Below are positions 39,173-47,792 of a stretch of 64,000 bases of DNA, piece by piece. The DNA comes from Streptomyces sp. CB02056 (GTDB lineage: Bacteria; Actinomycetota; Actinomycetes; Streptomycetales; Streptomycetaceae): the NCBI RefSeq assembly GCF_001905545.1, contig NZ_LIPD01000005.1, positions 62,001 to 126,000 on the forward strand. Direction: 5' to 3'. Made by a program: the position numbers and the translations under genes. Positions within the stretch are counted from its first letter, which is position 1; each line of letters opens with the position of its first letter. A model generated the notes under the pieces. That model made no database searches and was not told where the DNA came from. It saw only the letters and a program-made list of their open reading frames with translations.

Positions 39173-40648
39173 TCAGCCGCCCCGCCTGCCGAGACGGGCC
39201 GTGGCCGGGAGGCCGACGAGCAGCAGGAGTAGGGCCGCCGCCGCGTAGGCGAGGTGGTGGCCGCCCAGGGACAGTTCGCCGTGGCCCGCCGCACCGACGC
39301 TCTGGGCGATGCCGGCGAGGACGGTGGGGCCGATGCCGCTGCCGATCTGCAGGGCGGTGGCCGTGACCGCCGAGGCGGTGCCGTGGGCCTGGTCCGGCAC
39401 GTCGCGCAGGCCGGTGACGGTGATGGCGGGGAAGGCCAGGCCCTGCCCGATGCCGGTGACGACCAGGCCGGCCAGCACCGGTCCGAGGTACGGGCTGTGC
39501 TCCCCCGCCGCGCACCACAGCAGCACGCCGCCGGCGGTGAGCAGCAGGCCCGTGGCCAGCAGCGGGCGCGGTCCGCGGGTCCTCATCAGCCGCCCGGAGA
39601 CTAGGGCGGCCGCGGCCACGGCCAGGCTGACGGGGAGGACCGCGAGGCCCGAGACGGCCGGCGGCATGCCGCGCACCTGCTGGAGGTAGAGCGGCAGCAG
39701 GAACAGCGACCCGGTGACGCAGAAGTAGAACGCGCCGGCCACCACCGCCGCGGTCCGCACGCCGGGCGTGCGCAGAAGGTCCCGGTCCAGCAGGACCGCG
39801 TCCCCGCCCCGGGTGCGCCCGCGGCGCCACCACAGCCAACCCCCGGCCACGGCGGCCGCCAGCAGCGCGGCCGCGAGCGGGCCGCCGCCGGGGCGGGAAG
39901 CCAGGTCCGCGCTGAAGACGGTCAGGGCGATCGCCGCCACCAGCGCCCCGGCCCCCGTCACGTCCAGGGAGCCCCGGCGGTGCCGCTCACCCGGTGGCAG
40001 CCACCGCACGGCGGCGACGGCGGTGACCGCCGCCGCCAGGGCCTGCAGCGCGAACACCCAGCGCCAGCCGAAGGCGCCGGTGACCACGCCCCCGAGGACC
40101 AGACCGGCCCCGTAACAGCCCGCCTGCGCGGCGGAGAACACGCCCAGCGCGCGCGAACGCATCGGCCCGTCGGCATAGACCGAGGTCAGCAGGGCGGTGG
40201 CCGCCGGCATGGTGATCGCCGCCCCCGCGCCCTGCAGCACGCGCCCCACCACGACCGCCCAGAACGCGGGCGCCGCGAACGCCAGCGCGGCGCCCGCCGC
40301 CACCGTCACCAGGCCCCCGACCAGCACCCGCCGACGCCGCAGCCGGTCCGCCATCGCCCCGCCGCACAGCAGCAGTCCCGCGAACGCGAGGGCGTAGCCG
40401 GTCACCGCCCAGGACAGGTTCTGCGCCGAGGTTCCGAACCGCGCGCCCACCGAGGGCAGGGCGCTGTTGAGGACGGCGACACCACCGGCGTCCAGGCCCG
40501 CCGCCGCGCTCAGCACCGCCAGGGGCGCGTACCGGACGGACGGCGGGGCTTCGGGCCCCGGCCCGGCGGACTCCGGTCCCCCGGGCCGTACGGGCCGTAC
40601 GGGCATGGGCGGGGCAGGCGAGAACGGTTCGCCGGGACGTGCGGGCAT
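39173..40648 (-). CDS. MFS multidrug exporter, 14-span (DHA2) type
   Basis: A 491-aa transporter with 14 predicted membrane spans. Family features include the start of span 1 followed by VAVLNSALPSVGARFGTS, the motif-A loop GAMADRLRRRRVLVGG and the motif-C span QAGCYGAGLVLGGVVTGAFGWRWVF with its Gly-rich antiporter signature. I took ATG 40648, leaving a Pro-rich cytosolic N-terminus. It exports drugs or toxic metabolites using the proton gradient. The divergent XRE gene with an inverted repeat in between is probably its regulator. Confidence 0.92.
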   Translation of the reverse strand: MPARPGEPFSPAPPMPVRPVRPGGPESAGPGPEAPPSVRYAPLAVLSAAAGLDAGGVAVLNSALPSVGARFGTSAQNLSWAVTGYALAFAGLLLCGGAMADRLRRRRVLVGGLVTVAAGAALAFAAPAFWAVVVGRVLQGAGAAITMPAATALLTSVYADGPMRSRALGVFSAAQAGCYGAGLVLGGVVTGAFGWRWVFALQALAAAVTAVAAVRWLPPGERHRRGSLDVTGAGALVAAIALTVFSADLASRPGGGPLAAALLAAAVAGGWLWWRRGRTRGGDAVLLDRDLLRTPGVRTAAVVAGAFYFCVTGSLFLLPLYLQQVRGMPPAVSGLAVLPVSLAVAAAALVSGRLMRTRGPRPLLATGLLLTAGGVLLWCAAGEHSPYLGPVLAGLVVTGIGQGLAFPAITVTGLRDVPDQAHGTASAVTATALQIGSGIGPTVLAGIAQSVGAAGHGELSLGGHHLAYAAAALLLLLVGLPATARLGRRGG

Positions 40649-40823
40649 GGACGGACTCCAAGGACGAAGGACGCGCACCGGGAACGACGGACGCGCGAAC
40701 GCGCCGACACACCGGAACCGGCCCGTCGGCGACCAGGGCCGCCCGCGTCGCGCGGCGCCCCCGGCAGCCACTCTGCGCCGCCGCGCGCACCGCGACGAGA
40801 CACCGCCGCGGGCAGGCCCCGCC

Positions 40824-40850
40824 GGGGGTGGCCCTGGCAGGGCTACCCCC
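40824..40850. promoter_or_regulatory. Inverted repeat between MFS and XRE genes
   Basis: 12-bp arms GGGGGTGGCCCT and AGGGCTACCCCC (one mismatch) with a 3-nt centre, 30 bp before the XRE ATG. A likely operator for the XRE regulator in the divergent promoter. Confidence 0.6.
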
Positions 40851-40879
40851 CGCGCCGCCAGGCGACCGATACTCGCCGC

Positions 40880-41719
40880 ATGGCACCATCAGCGGCACTC
40901 CCCGAACTGGCCCACTTCCTGCGCACCCGCCGGGCCCGACTGACCCCGGAGGCCGCCGGCCTGCCCCGCACCAGCACCCGCCGGCTGAACGGACTGCGCA
41001 GAGCCGAGGTCGCCACCCTGTCCGGCATCAGCCCCGAGTACTACACCCGGCTCGAACAGGGCCGTCAGCGCCGCCCCTCCCCCGAGGTCCTGGACGCCCT
41101 CGCCACCGCCCTCCAGCTCGACGCCGACGCCCGCCGCCACCTCCACCACCTCGCCACCGGAAACCCCGTCCACCAGGCGGGCCCGGCCGCCGTGGCCCCG
41201 GACGTGCCGGAGGCGACCCTGCGGCTCCTCGCCTCGATCACCCCGTGGCCCGCCCACGTGGTCACCCCCATGCGCGACATCCTCGCCTGGAACGACGCCG
41301 AGGCCTGGCTGCTCCTCGACTACGCCGAACTCCGGCCCGAGCAGCGCAACTTCGCCTGGTTCGTCTTCTGCGACCCCCGGGCACCCCGACTCCTCACCGA
41401 CTGGGAGAAGACGGCACGCGGCAACGTCCACCGCCTGCGCCACGCCCTGGCCGCCGACCCCCACAACGAACGCGGCAACCGCCTCGTGGCCGAACTGACG
41501 GCGCGCAGCAGCCGGTTCGCCGCCTTCTGGGAGGAACACGACGTCCGCGGCCCGGCCACCGGCAGCCACGGCTTCCACCACCCCCGGGCCGGCCAGCTCG
41601 ACCTGGACTACACCGCCTACGTCATCCCCGGCACCCACAATCTCGAACTCGTCGTCCTGACCGCGGCCGAGGGCTCCCCCAGCCACCGCGCCCTGCGGCA
41701 GGCCGCGGCGGACCGCTGA
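40880..41719 (+). CDS. XRE regulator with MmyB-like ligand-binding domain
   Basis: A 279-aa regulator. Residues 8-75 form the HTH (LAHFLRTRRARLTPEAAG, RRLNGLRRAEVATLSGISPEYYTRLEQGR, SPEVLDALATALQLD). Residues 100-275 are the MmyB-like PAS-type ligand domain (PWPAHVVTPMRDILAWNDAEAWLL, ELRPEQRNFAWFVFCDPRAPRLLTDWE, DYTAYVIPGTHNLELVVLTA). This family commonly controls an adjacent divergent transporter or oxidoreductase in Streptomyces, and here it faces the MFS exporter. ATG 40880 lacks an evident ribosome site, so the transcript may be nearly leaderless. Confidence 0.92.
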   Translation: MAPSAALPELAHFLRTRRARLTPEAAGLPRTSTRRLNGLRRAEVATLSGISPEYYTRLEQGRQRRPSPEVLDALATALQLDADARRHLHHLATGNPVHQAGPAAVAPDVPEATLRLLASITPWPAHVVTPMRDILAWNDAEAWLLLDYAELRPEQRNFAWFVFCDPRAPRLLTDWEKTARGNVHRLRHALAADPHNERGNRLVAELTARSSRFAAFWEEHDVRGPATGSHGFHHPRAGQLDLDYTAYVIPGTHNLELVVLTAAEGSPSHRALRQAAADR

Positions 41720-41815
41720 ACCGGCCCACGCCCGGACCCAGCTGGTCTCGGCGGCCGTCAGGTCGGGTGCGCCCCCGGCGTCGGCCTCGGCCGAAGGGCC
41801 CCGGCCGTAGCGGCG

Positions 41816-42682
41816 TCAGGCCTTGCGGATCCGGTCGCCGATCTCCGGCCGCGCCTCGAACCCGGCCGCCCGGTACGTGGCGACGCCACCGAGGTTGGAG
41901 CTCGGTGTGCACACGCGAACGCTCGACGAGCCCAGCTCCCGCAGCGCGGCCGCCCCGGCGAGGGTGATCGCCCGGCCGTAGCCGCGACCGCGGTGGTCCT
42001 CGTGGACGCCCATCGGCTCGACCAGCCCCGGCCTCCCCGGGCCGGCCGACCAGACCGTCACCACCGCCGCCGGGCTGCCCCGGTCGTCGTAGGCGCCCAG
42101 GCAGCGGGCGTCGGCGAAGAACGGCCCCGCCGACATCGCGTGCCAGTACGCGCGCGTCGGCCGCGAGGTGCCGAACGCCGACCGCAGAACGTCGGCGAAG
42201 TCCTGCGCCTGCTCCGGGCCGATCGCCCTGATCCGTACGCCCGGGTCCTCCACCGCCTGCGCGAGGTCGCGGAACAGCGGCGTCCACGGCTCGTCGACGC
42301 CCCAGCCCTCCTCGGTCAGCAGGTCGTGGAGCAGCAGGCCCGGCGGCGCCTCGACGGACACCGCGCCTTCCGGCAGCGCGCCGCGCTCAGGCAGCGAGAC
42401 GTCCTCGACGAGCCGCCGCGCCAGGTCCTCGTCCCGGAAGGCGTCGGGAGCGACCGTCATCCGCAGCACCGTCGGCGAGTCCAGCATCCCGACGGCGAGG
42501 ATCCGCCCGCCCCGGCTCCAGGTCCGCACCACCGCGGCCGTCTCAGCCGTGCCGAACCGACAGTTCCAGCCGATGTCCCCCGCGTGCAGCTGCATCGGCG
42601 CTCCGTCGTCCTGCCACTCCCGCAGCGCGCCCATGGCCTCGCGCACCCCGCCCGCGGTCGGCGTTCCCAGCACAATCGTCAT
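41816..42682 (-). CDS. GNAT family acetyltransferase
   Basis: A 288-aa protein. The C-terminal 140 residues are a canonical GNAT domain (VRIRAIGPEQAQDFADVLRSAFG, LVEPMGVHEDHRGRGYGRAITLAGAAAL with the RGRGYG acetyl-CoA loop, and VRVCTPSSNLGGVATYRAAGFE). The N-terminal half (REWQDDGAPMQLHAGDIGW, VLRMTVAPDAFRDEDLARRLVED) looks like a degenerate GNAT repeat, as in two-domain acetyltransferases. I chose ATG 42682. Substrate unknown. It is divergent from the Cys-rich protein gene across an 18-bp palindrome. Confidence 0.88.
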   Translation of the reverse strand: MTIVLGTPTAGGVREAMGALREWQDDGAPMQLHAGDIGWNCRFGTAETAAVVRTWSRGGRILAVGMLDSPTVLRMTVAPDAFRDEDLARRLVEDVSLPERGALPEGAVSVEAPPGLLLHDLLTEEGWGVDEPWTPLFRDLAQAVEDPGVRIRAIGPEQAQDFADVLRSAFGTSRPTRAYWHAMSAGPFFADARCLGAYDDRGSPAAVVTVWSAGPGRPGLVEPMGVHEDHRGRGYGRAITLAGAAALRELGSSSVRVCTPSSNLGGVATYRAAGFEARPEIGDRIRKA

Positions 42683-42723
42683 AGCCGGAATCTGACACCC
42701 CGTCCGGGATTTCCGCAACCCGT

Positions 42724-42741
42724 TTACCGGCCGGCCGGTAA
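42724..42741. promoter_or_regulatory. 18-bp perfect palindrome in divergent GNAT/Cys-rich promoter
   Basis: TTACCGGCCGGCCGGTAA is a perfect palindrome 42 bp upstream of the GNAT start. A second small inverted repeat GTGCTtgtgAGCAC follows at about 42750-42763. A candidate operator; I cannot say for which regulator, though the GntR gene at 43393 is nearby. Confidence 0.5.
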
Positions 42742-42803
42742 TTCTCCTGGTGCTTGTGAGCACTTGCGGGAGGTCGCATACTGACAATAAGGAAGTGGAC
42801 ACC

Positions 42804-43322
42804 ATGAAGCTGCTAGCGGAAATCGACAGAATGGTCGCCACCGGAAAGGTGGTGACCTCAGCGAACGACGAAGCCGTCGCGGACATCGTCCTCGCCACGA
42901 TCACGAGTGGCACCACGGCCTCGTTCTACCTGACCCGCGCCCAGGCCGCGCTCGTCAAGGAGCGGTTCTGGACTCCGGAGCGGACCCGCCGCACAGGACT
43001 CCGCCCGATATCCCCCGAGGAAACCGAAAGGATCAGGGTGGAGCTGGGCGTCAGGGTGAAGAATTTCAGGTGCACCCCGATCACGTGCGGCTGCGGCCAT
43101 GTCTACGACGCATTCGACTTCATTCAGCAGGGGATCCGCGAACACGGCCTCGACGTCGTCAATTCCGTATTCTCCCTGAAGGACTCGACTTTCCTCCAGG
43201 TCAATCCGTCCTTCGTCCCGATCTGCCCCGTGGACGACCGGAGGCTGAGCCGCACCCACAGCTCCGACGGCGGGATCGAGTACGACTGCGACGAGTACGG
43301 CGGGTGCTGCTACCAGGAGTGA
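42804..43322 (+). CDS. Cys-rich protein of unknown function (172 aa)
   Basis: A 172-residue cytosolic protein that I do not recognise. ATG 42804 has AAGGAAG 8 nt upstream. Residues 1-80 are mainly helical (MKLLAEIDRMVATGKV, FYLTRAQAALVKERFW). From about residue 90 there is a zinc-site-like cluster CTPITCGCGHVYDAFDF, then NPSFVPICPVDDRRLS, and the C-terminus YDCDEYGGCCYQE. Seven Cys in 75 residues suggest metal binding or, less likely, modified cysteines. Base composition is visibly less GC-rich than its neighbours, and it lies between a GNAT gene and the GntR/carboxylic acid reductase pair. It could be horizontally acquired. Confidence 0.75.
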   Translation: MKLLAEIDRMVATGKVVTSANDEAVADIVLATITSGTTASFYLTRAQAALVKERFWTPERTRRTGLRPISPEETERIRVELGVRVKNFRCTPITCGCGHVYDAFDFIQQGIREHGLDVVNSVFSLKDSTFLQVNPSFVPICPVDDRRLSRTHSSDGGIEYDCDEYGGCCYQE

Positions 43323-43392
43323 CGCTCCGTACCCGGGGCCCCGGGCCGAAGAGACGATGTTCAAATGTCTGATGTTTGTATATGGTCCTCCC

Positions 43393-44103
43393 ATGACACG
43401 CATCAGCGCGCCGCGGCGCACGGCCAGCCTGTCCGCCCAGCTCGTGGAGAGCCTCCGCTCGCACATCGAGACGGGGGGCTGGCCGGTCGGGACGCGGATC
43501 CCGCCGGAGCAGGCCCTCGTCGAGGAGCTCGGGGTCGGGCGCAGCACGCTGCGGGAGGCGATCGGTGCGCTGGTGCACCTCGGCCTGCTGGAGCCCAGAG
43601 CCGGTGACGGCACCTATGTGCGCTCCGCCAGCGAGCTCCAGTCGGTGATGGTGCGGCGGGCGGGCTCCGCGAAGCGGGACGACGTGCTGGAGCTGCGGAC
43701 CGTTCTGGAGGAGTACGCCTCGGGCGCCGCGGCCCTGCGCCGCAGCGAGGGGCAGGTGCGGCAGCTGCGGGAGCTGCTGGCCGACGCCGAGGCGGCCGCC
43801 GCCGGCGAGGACGCGTCCGCGGCCACGGACGTCGACGCGCTCTTCCACCGGTCCGTCGTCCGGGCGAGCGGGAACGAGCTGCTGATCGAGGTGTACGACT
43901 ACCTCGGCACGGCGCTCACCTCGCACCTGGGGGGCCCGACCTGGAACGCCGCCCACGCCGAGGAGCACGGGGGCCTGCACCGGCGGCTCGTCGACGCGAT
44001 CGAGACCCGGGACGAGGGCGGCGCCCGCGAGGCCGCCGCCGCGATCGTCCGGCTCACCCGCGACCACGAGATCGCCGACTCGCGTGCGGCCGAGGAGCGT
44101 TGA
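43393..44103 (+). CDS. GntR-family (FadR-type) regulator
   Basis: A 236-aa regulator. The N-terminal winged helix is SAQLVESLRSHIETGGWPVGTRIPPEQALVEELGVGRSTLREAIGALVHLGLLEPRAGDGTYVR. The C-terminal FCD domain of all-helical type has DVLELRTVLEEYASGAAAL, DVDALFHRSVVRASGNELL and GLHRRLVDAIETRD, with Asp/His metal-ligand positions typical of FadR-type sensors of organic acids. ATG 43393 lies after an AT-rich promoter stretch (TGTTCAAATGTCTGATG). It directly precedes the carboxylic acid reductase gene by 93 bp and probably controls it. Confidence 0.93.
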   Translation: MTRISAPRRTASLSAQLVESLRSHIETGGWPVGTRIPPEQALVEELGVGRSTLREAIGALVHLGLLEPRAGDGTYVRSASELQSVMVRRAGSAKRDDVLELRTVLEEYASGAAALRRSEGQVRQLRELLADAEAAAAGEDASAATDVDALFHRSVVRASGNELLIEVYDYLGTALTSHLGGPTWNAAHAEEHGGLHRRLVDAIETRDEGGAREAAAAIVRLTRDHEIADSRAAEER

Positions 44104-44196
44104 GCCCGCAGCCCTCCCGACTGATCCGATCACCCCGTACGAACGGCACCACCGTCCACCTGAACAGGATTTTCTCGGCTGCATAGGAGATCATTC

Positions 44197-47100
44197 GTGT
44201 CCCTCTCGCACCTCCCCGCCGACGAACTCGACGCGCGTACCGACCGACGAAGCGCCCACCTGTACGCGACCGACCCTCAGTTCCGTGACACCGCGCCCCT
44301 GGACGCCGTCACCGAGACGATCCGCCGCCCCGACCTGCCGCTCGCCGAACTGGTGGCCACCGTGCTGGAGGCCTACGCCGACCGTCCCGCCCTGGGCGAG
44401 CGCGCCACCGAGCCGGTCACCGACCCGGAGACGGGCCGCACCACGCTGCGCCTCCTGCCGCGGTTCGACACGCTCACCTACGGCGAACTCCGGGAGCGGG
44501 TGGGCGCGGTGGCCTCCGAGTGGCGCCACCACCCCGAACATCCGCTGGGCCCCGGCGACTTCGTCGCCCTCCTCGGGCCCACGAGCGCCGAGTACGCCGT
44601 GGCGGACCTGGCCTGTGTCCGCTCCGGTGCGGTGTCCGTCCCGCTCCAGTCGGGGGCTGCGGCGGCGCACCTGGCCCCCGTCGTCGAGCAGACCGCACCG
44701 CGCCTGCTCGTGGTGGACGTCGACCAGCTGGACGTCGCGCTCGAACTCGCGGCGAACGCCGCCTCGTTGGGCAGGATCGTGGTCATCGGCCACCGGCCCG
44801 AGGCCACCGCCCACCAGGAGGCACTGGAGTCCGCGCGCACCCGGCTCGCGGCGCTGGGCCGCGGGGTGGCCCTGGACACGCTGGCGTCGACCGTCGAGCG
44901 GGGAAGGGCGCTGCCGCCGCTCCCCCGGGTCCCTGACGGGTCGGCGCCCGACACGCTGAGCTCGCTGATCTACACCTCGGGAAGCACCGGCACCCCCAAG
45001 GGGGCCGTGTACACCGAGCGTCTGGTCCGGAGCTTCTGGCTCGACTACGTGCCCGGCCGGCCGGTGCGGCCCGCCATCGTGCTCAACTTCCTGCCGTTGA
45101 GCCACGTGATGGGCAGGGGCGCGCTGTTCGGGACGCTCGCCAAGGGGGGCCTCGCCTGTTTCGCGGCGTCCAGTGACCTGTCGACGCTCCTCGAGGACCT
45201 CTCCCTGGTCCGTCCCACCGAGCTGCTCATGGTGCCCCGCATCTCCGACCTGCTCCTCCAGCACTACCGGGCGGAGCTGTCCCGCCGGGCCGGGACCGGC
45301 GGCGACGCGGCCGAGCAGGTGAGCGCCGGGCAGGTGATGGCGGAGCTGCGGGAGGAGGTCATGGGCGGCCGCCTCCTGTCGGCCGTCAGCGCCTCGGCCC
45401 CGCCGAGTGCCGAGACGACGGCCTTCGTCCAGGACTGCTTCCAGGTCAGGCTGATCGACGGCTACGGGTCGACGGAGGGCGGGGTCGTCTTCCTCGACGG
45501 CCGGGTGCAGCGCCCGCCGGTGACCGACCACAAGCTGGTCGACGTGCCCGAGCTGGGATACTTCGGCACCGACACGCCGTACCCCAGGGGCGAACTGCTG
45601 ATCAGGTCCGAGCGGCTCGTCCCCGGGTACTTCCGGCGCCCGGACGCCACCTCCGAGGTCTTCGACGAGGACGGCTTCTACCACACGGGCGACATCATGG
45701 CCCGGCTCGGCCCCGACGAACTGCGGTACGTCGACCGCCGCTCCAACGTCATCAAGCTGTCCCAGGGCGAGTTCGTCGCCGTCTCCCGCCTGGAGGCGCT
45801 CTTCACCGGCAGCCCGGCCGTCCGGCAGGTCTTCCTGTACGGCAGCGGCGCCCGCGCCTACCTGCTCGCGGTCGTCGTGCCGACCCGGGACGCCCTCGAC
45901 CGCGTCGACGGGGACGCCCGGCGCCTCAGGGCGGTCCTGCGGGAGTCCCTGCGGGAGACCGCCGCCGGGGCGGGGCTGAACTCCTACGAGATCCCCCGGG
46001 ACCTGCTCGTCGAGACCGAGCCGTTCACCCAGGAGAACGGGCTGCTCTCCGGGGTGCGCAAGCCGTTGCGGCCGGCCCTGACGAAGCGGTACGGCGAGCG
46101 TCTCGAAGCGCTGTACACCGAGCTGTCCGACCGCGAGGCCGAGGAGCTCCGGACGCTGCGTCAGGCCGGCACCGACCAGCCGCTGCCGGCGACCGTGCTC
46201 CGGGCCGCGCAGGCGCTCCTGGGGCTGGACGAGGGTGTCGTGGAGCCCGACACGCGCTTCCTCGAACTCGGCGGCGACAGCCTCACGGCGCTGTCCTTCT
46301 CCCAGCTGATGAAGGAGATCTTCCACGTCGACGTCCCGGTCGACGTGATCGTCAACCCGGTCAACTCGCTGCGGCAGGTGGCCGATCACGTCGAGCGGGC
46401 GCTCGCGGCGGACCACCGCCGTCCCACCGCCGACAGCGTCCACGGCCCGGACGCGACGCGGCTCGACGCGGCCCAGCTGCGGCTGGAGGCGTTCCTCGAC
46501 CCGCGGACCGTCGAGCAGGCCGAAGGGCGGAGGCCGGCCGGTCCGCTGCCCGAGGCCCGGACCGTCCTGCTGACCGGCGCCAACGGCTACCTGGGCCGCT
46601 TCCTGTGCCTCGAATGGCTGGAGCGCGTGGCGGAGCGCGGCGGCACGCTGGTGTGCGTGGTCCGCGGCTCCTGCGCCGAGGAGGCCCGGGCCCGGCTCGA
46701 CGCGGCCTTCGACAGCGGCGACCCGGACCTCGTGGCGCGCTACCGCGCGGCCGCCGCCCGGCACCTCCGGGTGGTTGCCGGCGACATCGGGGAGCCGCGT
46801 CTCGGACTCGACGAGGAGACCTGGCAGCGGCTGGCCGACACCGTGGACCTGATCGTCCACCCGGCGGCACAGGTCAACCACGTCCTGCCCTACGGCCAGC
46901 TCTTCGGCCCCAACGTGCTGGGAACGGCCGAACTGATCAGGCTCGCGGTCACCTCCCGGACCAAGCGGTTCACCTACCTGTCGACGGTCGCCGTCGTCTT
47001 CGGGAACGCGGCGGCCGCCGACGAGTGGGCGGACATCCGCACCGCCGGCGGGGTACGCGACCTCGACGGTGACTACGCCGACGGCTACGCGGCCAGCAAG

Positions 47101-47739
47101 TGGGCCGGCGAGGTGCTGCTGCGCGAGGCGCACGAGAGGTTCGGCCTGCCGGTCGCCGTCTTCCGCTCGAACATGATCCTCGCGCACCCGCGCTACCGCG
47201 GTCAGCTCAACGTCCCGGACGTCTTCACCCGCCTCGTGCTGAGCCTGCTGGCGACGGGCGTCGCACCCGGCAGCTTCTACGCCCGGGGTACCGGCGACGG
47301 CCGCCCGCACTACGACGCGCTCCCGGTGGACTTCACCGCGCGGGCCGTCACCGCGCTCGGCGACGACGCACGGGAGGGCTACCGGACGTACAACGTGGTC
47401 AACCCGCACGACGACGGCATCTCGCTCGACACCGTGGTCGACTGGCTGGCGGCGGCCGGGCACCCCCTGACCCGCGTCCAGGACCACGCCGAGTGGATCG
47501 AGCGCTTCGAGACCGCCCTGCACGGCCTGCCCGACCGCCGGCGGCAGCACTCGCTGCTCCCGCTGCTGCACGCCTTCGCCGAGCCGGCCCAGCCGGTCGC
47601 CGGATCCGCCCTGCCGGCGGACCGGTTCCGGGCGGCGGTCCGGGCCGCGGCCCTCGGCGACGGGAACGACATCCCCCGGCTGTCACCGGACCTGATCACC
47701 AAGTACGTGGCCGACCTCCGGGCGCACCGCCTGATCTGA
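44197..47739 (+). CDS. car: Carboxylic acid reductase (A-T-R architecture)
   Basis: An 1180-aa enzyme, the standard length for bacterial carboxylic acid reductases. The adenylation domain covers residues 1-640 with the AMP-binding motif YTSGSTGTPKG at 259-269 and YGSTEGG further on. The carrier domain carries phosphopantetheine Ser695 in LGGDSLTAL. The reductase domain starts with the NADPH motif TGANGYLG at about 793-800 and has a YxxxK-like SDR site (DGYAASKWAGEVLL). It converts a carboxylic acid to an aldehyde with ATP and NADPH, and needs a phosphopantetheinyl transferase encoded elsewhere. GTG 44197 follows AGGAG. Substrate unknown. Confidence 0.95.
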   Translation: MSLSHLPADELDARTDRRSAHLYATDPQFRDTAPLDAVTETIRRPDLPLAELVATVLEAYADRPALGERATEPVTDPETGRTTLRLLPRFDTLTYGELRERVGAVASEWRHHPEHPLGPGDFVALLGPTSAEYAVADLACVRSGAVSVPLQSGAAAAHLAPVVEQTAPRLLVVDVDQLDVALELAANAASLGRIVVIGHRPEATAHQEALESARTRLAALGRGVALDTLASTVERGRALPPLPRVPDGSAPDTLSSLIYTSGSTGTPKGAVYTERLVRSFWLDYVPGRPVRPAIVLNFLPLSHVMGRGALFGTLAKGGLACFAASSDLSTLLEDLSLVRPTELLMVPRISDLLLQHYRAELSRRAGTGGDAAEQVSAGQVMAELREEVMGGRLLSAVSASAPPSAETTAFVQDCFQVRLIDGYGSTEGGVVFLDGRVQRPPVTDHKLVDVPELGYFGTDTPYPRGELLIRSERLVPGYFRRPDATSEVFDEDGFYHTGDIMARLGPDELRYVDRRSNVIKLSQGEFVAVSRLEALFTGSPAVRQVFLYGSGARAYLLAVVVPTRDALDRVDGDARRLRAVLRESLRETAAGAGLNSYEIPRDLLVETEPFTQENGLLSGVRKPLRPALTKRYGERLEALYTELSDREAEELRTLRQAGTDQPLPATVLRAAQALLGLDEGVVEPDTRFLELGGDSLTALSFSQLMKEIFHVDVPVDVIVNPVNSLRQVADHVERALAADHRRPTADSVHGPDATRLDAAQLRLEAFLDPRTVEQAEGRRPAGPLPEARTVLLTGANGYLGRFLCLEWLERVAERGGTLVCVVRGSCAEEARARLDAAFDSGDPDLVARYRAAAARHLRVVAGDIGEPRLGLDEETWQRLADTVDLIVHPAAQVNHVLPYGQLFGPNVLGTAELIRLAVTSRTKRFTYLSTVAVVFGNAAAADEWADIRTAGGVRDLDGDYADGYAASKWAGEVLLREAHERFGLPVAVFRSNMILAHPRYRGQLNVPDVFTRLVLSLLATGVAPGSFYARGTGDGRPHYDALPVDFTARAVTALGDDAREGYRTYNVVNPHDDGISLDTVVDWLAAAGHPLTRVQDHAEWIERFETALHGLPDRRRQHSLLPLLHAFAEPAQPVAGSALPADRFRAAVRAAALGDGNDIPRLSPDLITKYVADLRAHRLI

Positions 47740-47748
47740 CAGCGCCTC

Positions 47749-47790
47749 CGTGACCGCCGCGGGGCCGGCACCGGCCCCGCGGCGGTCACG
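47749..47790. terminator. Terminator between carboxylic acid reductase and GH3 genes
   Basis: A 20-bp perfect stem (CGTGACCGCCGCGGGGCCGG and its complement, 47749-47768 / 47771-47790), 10 nt after the reductase stop and 3 nt from the convergent GH3 stop. Bidirectional. Confidence 0.9.
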
Positions 47791-47792
47791 GC

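Noticed and set aside
44191..47571. A minus-strand open frame of 1126 codons opposite the carboxylic acid reductase
   Set aside because: Shadow of the reductase; composition dominated by Gly, Val, Arg, no recognisable domain.
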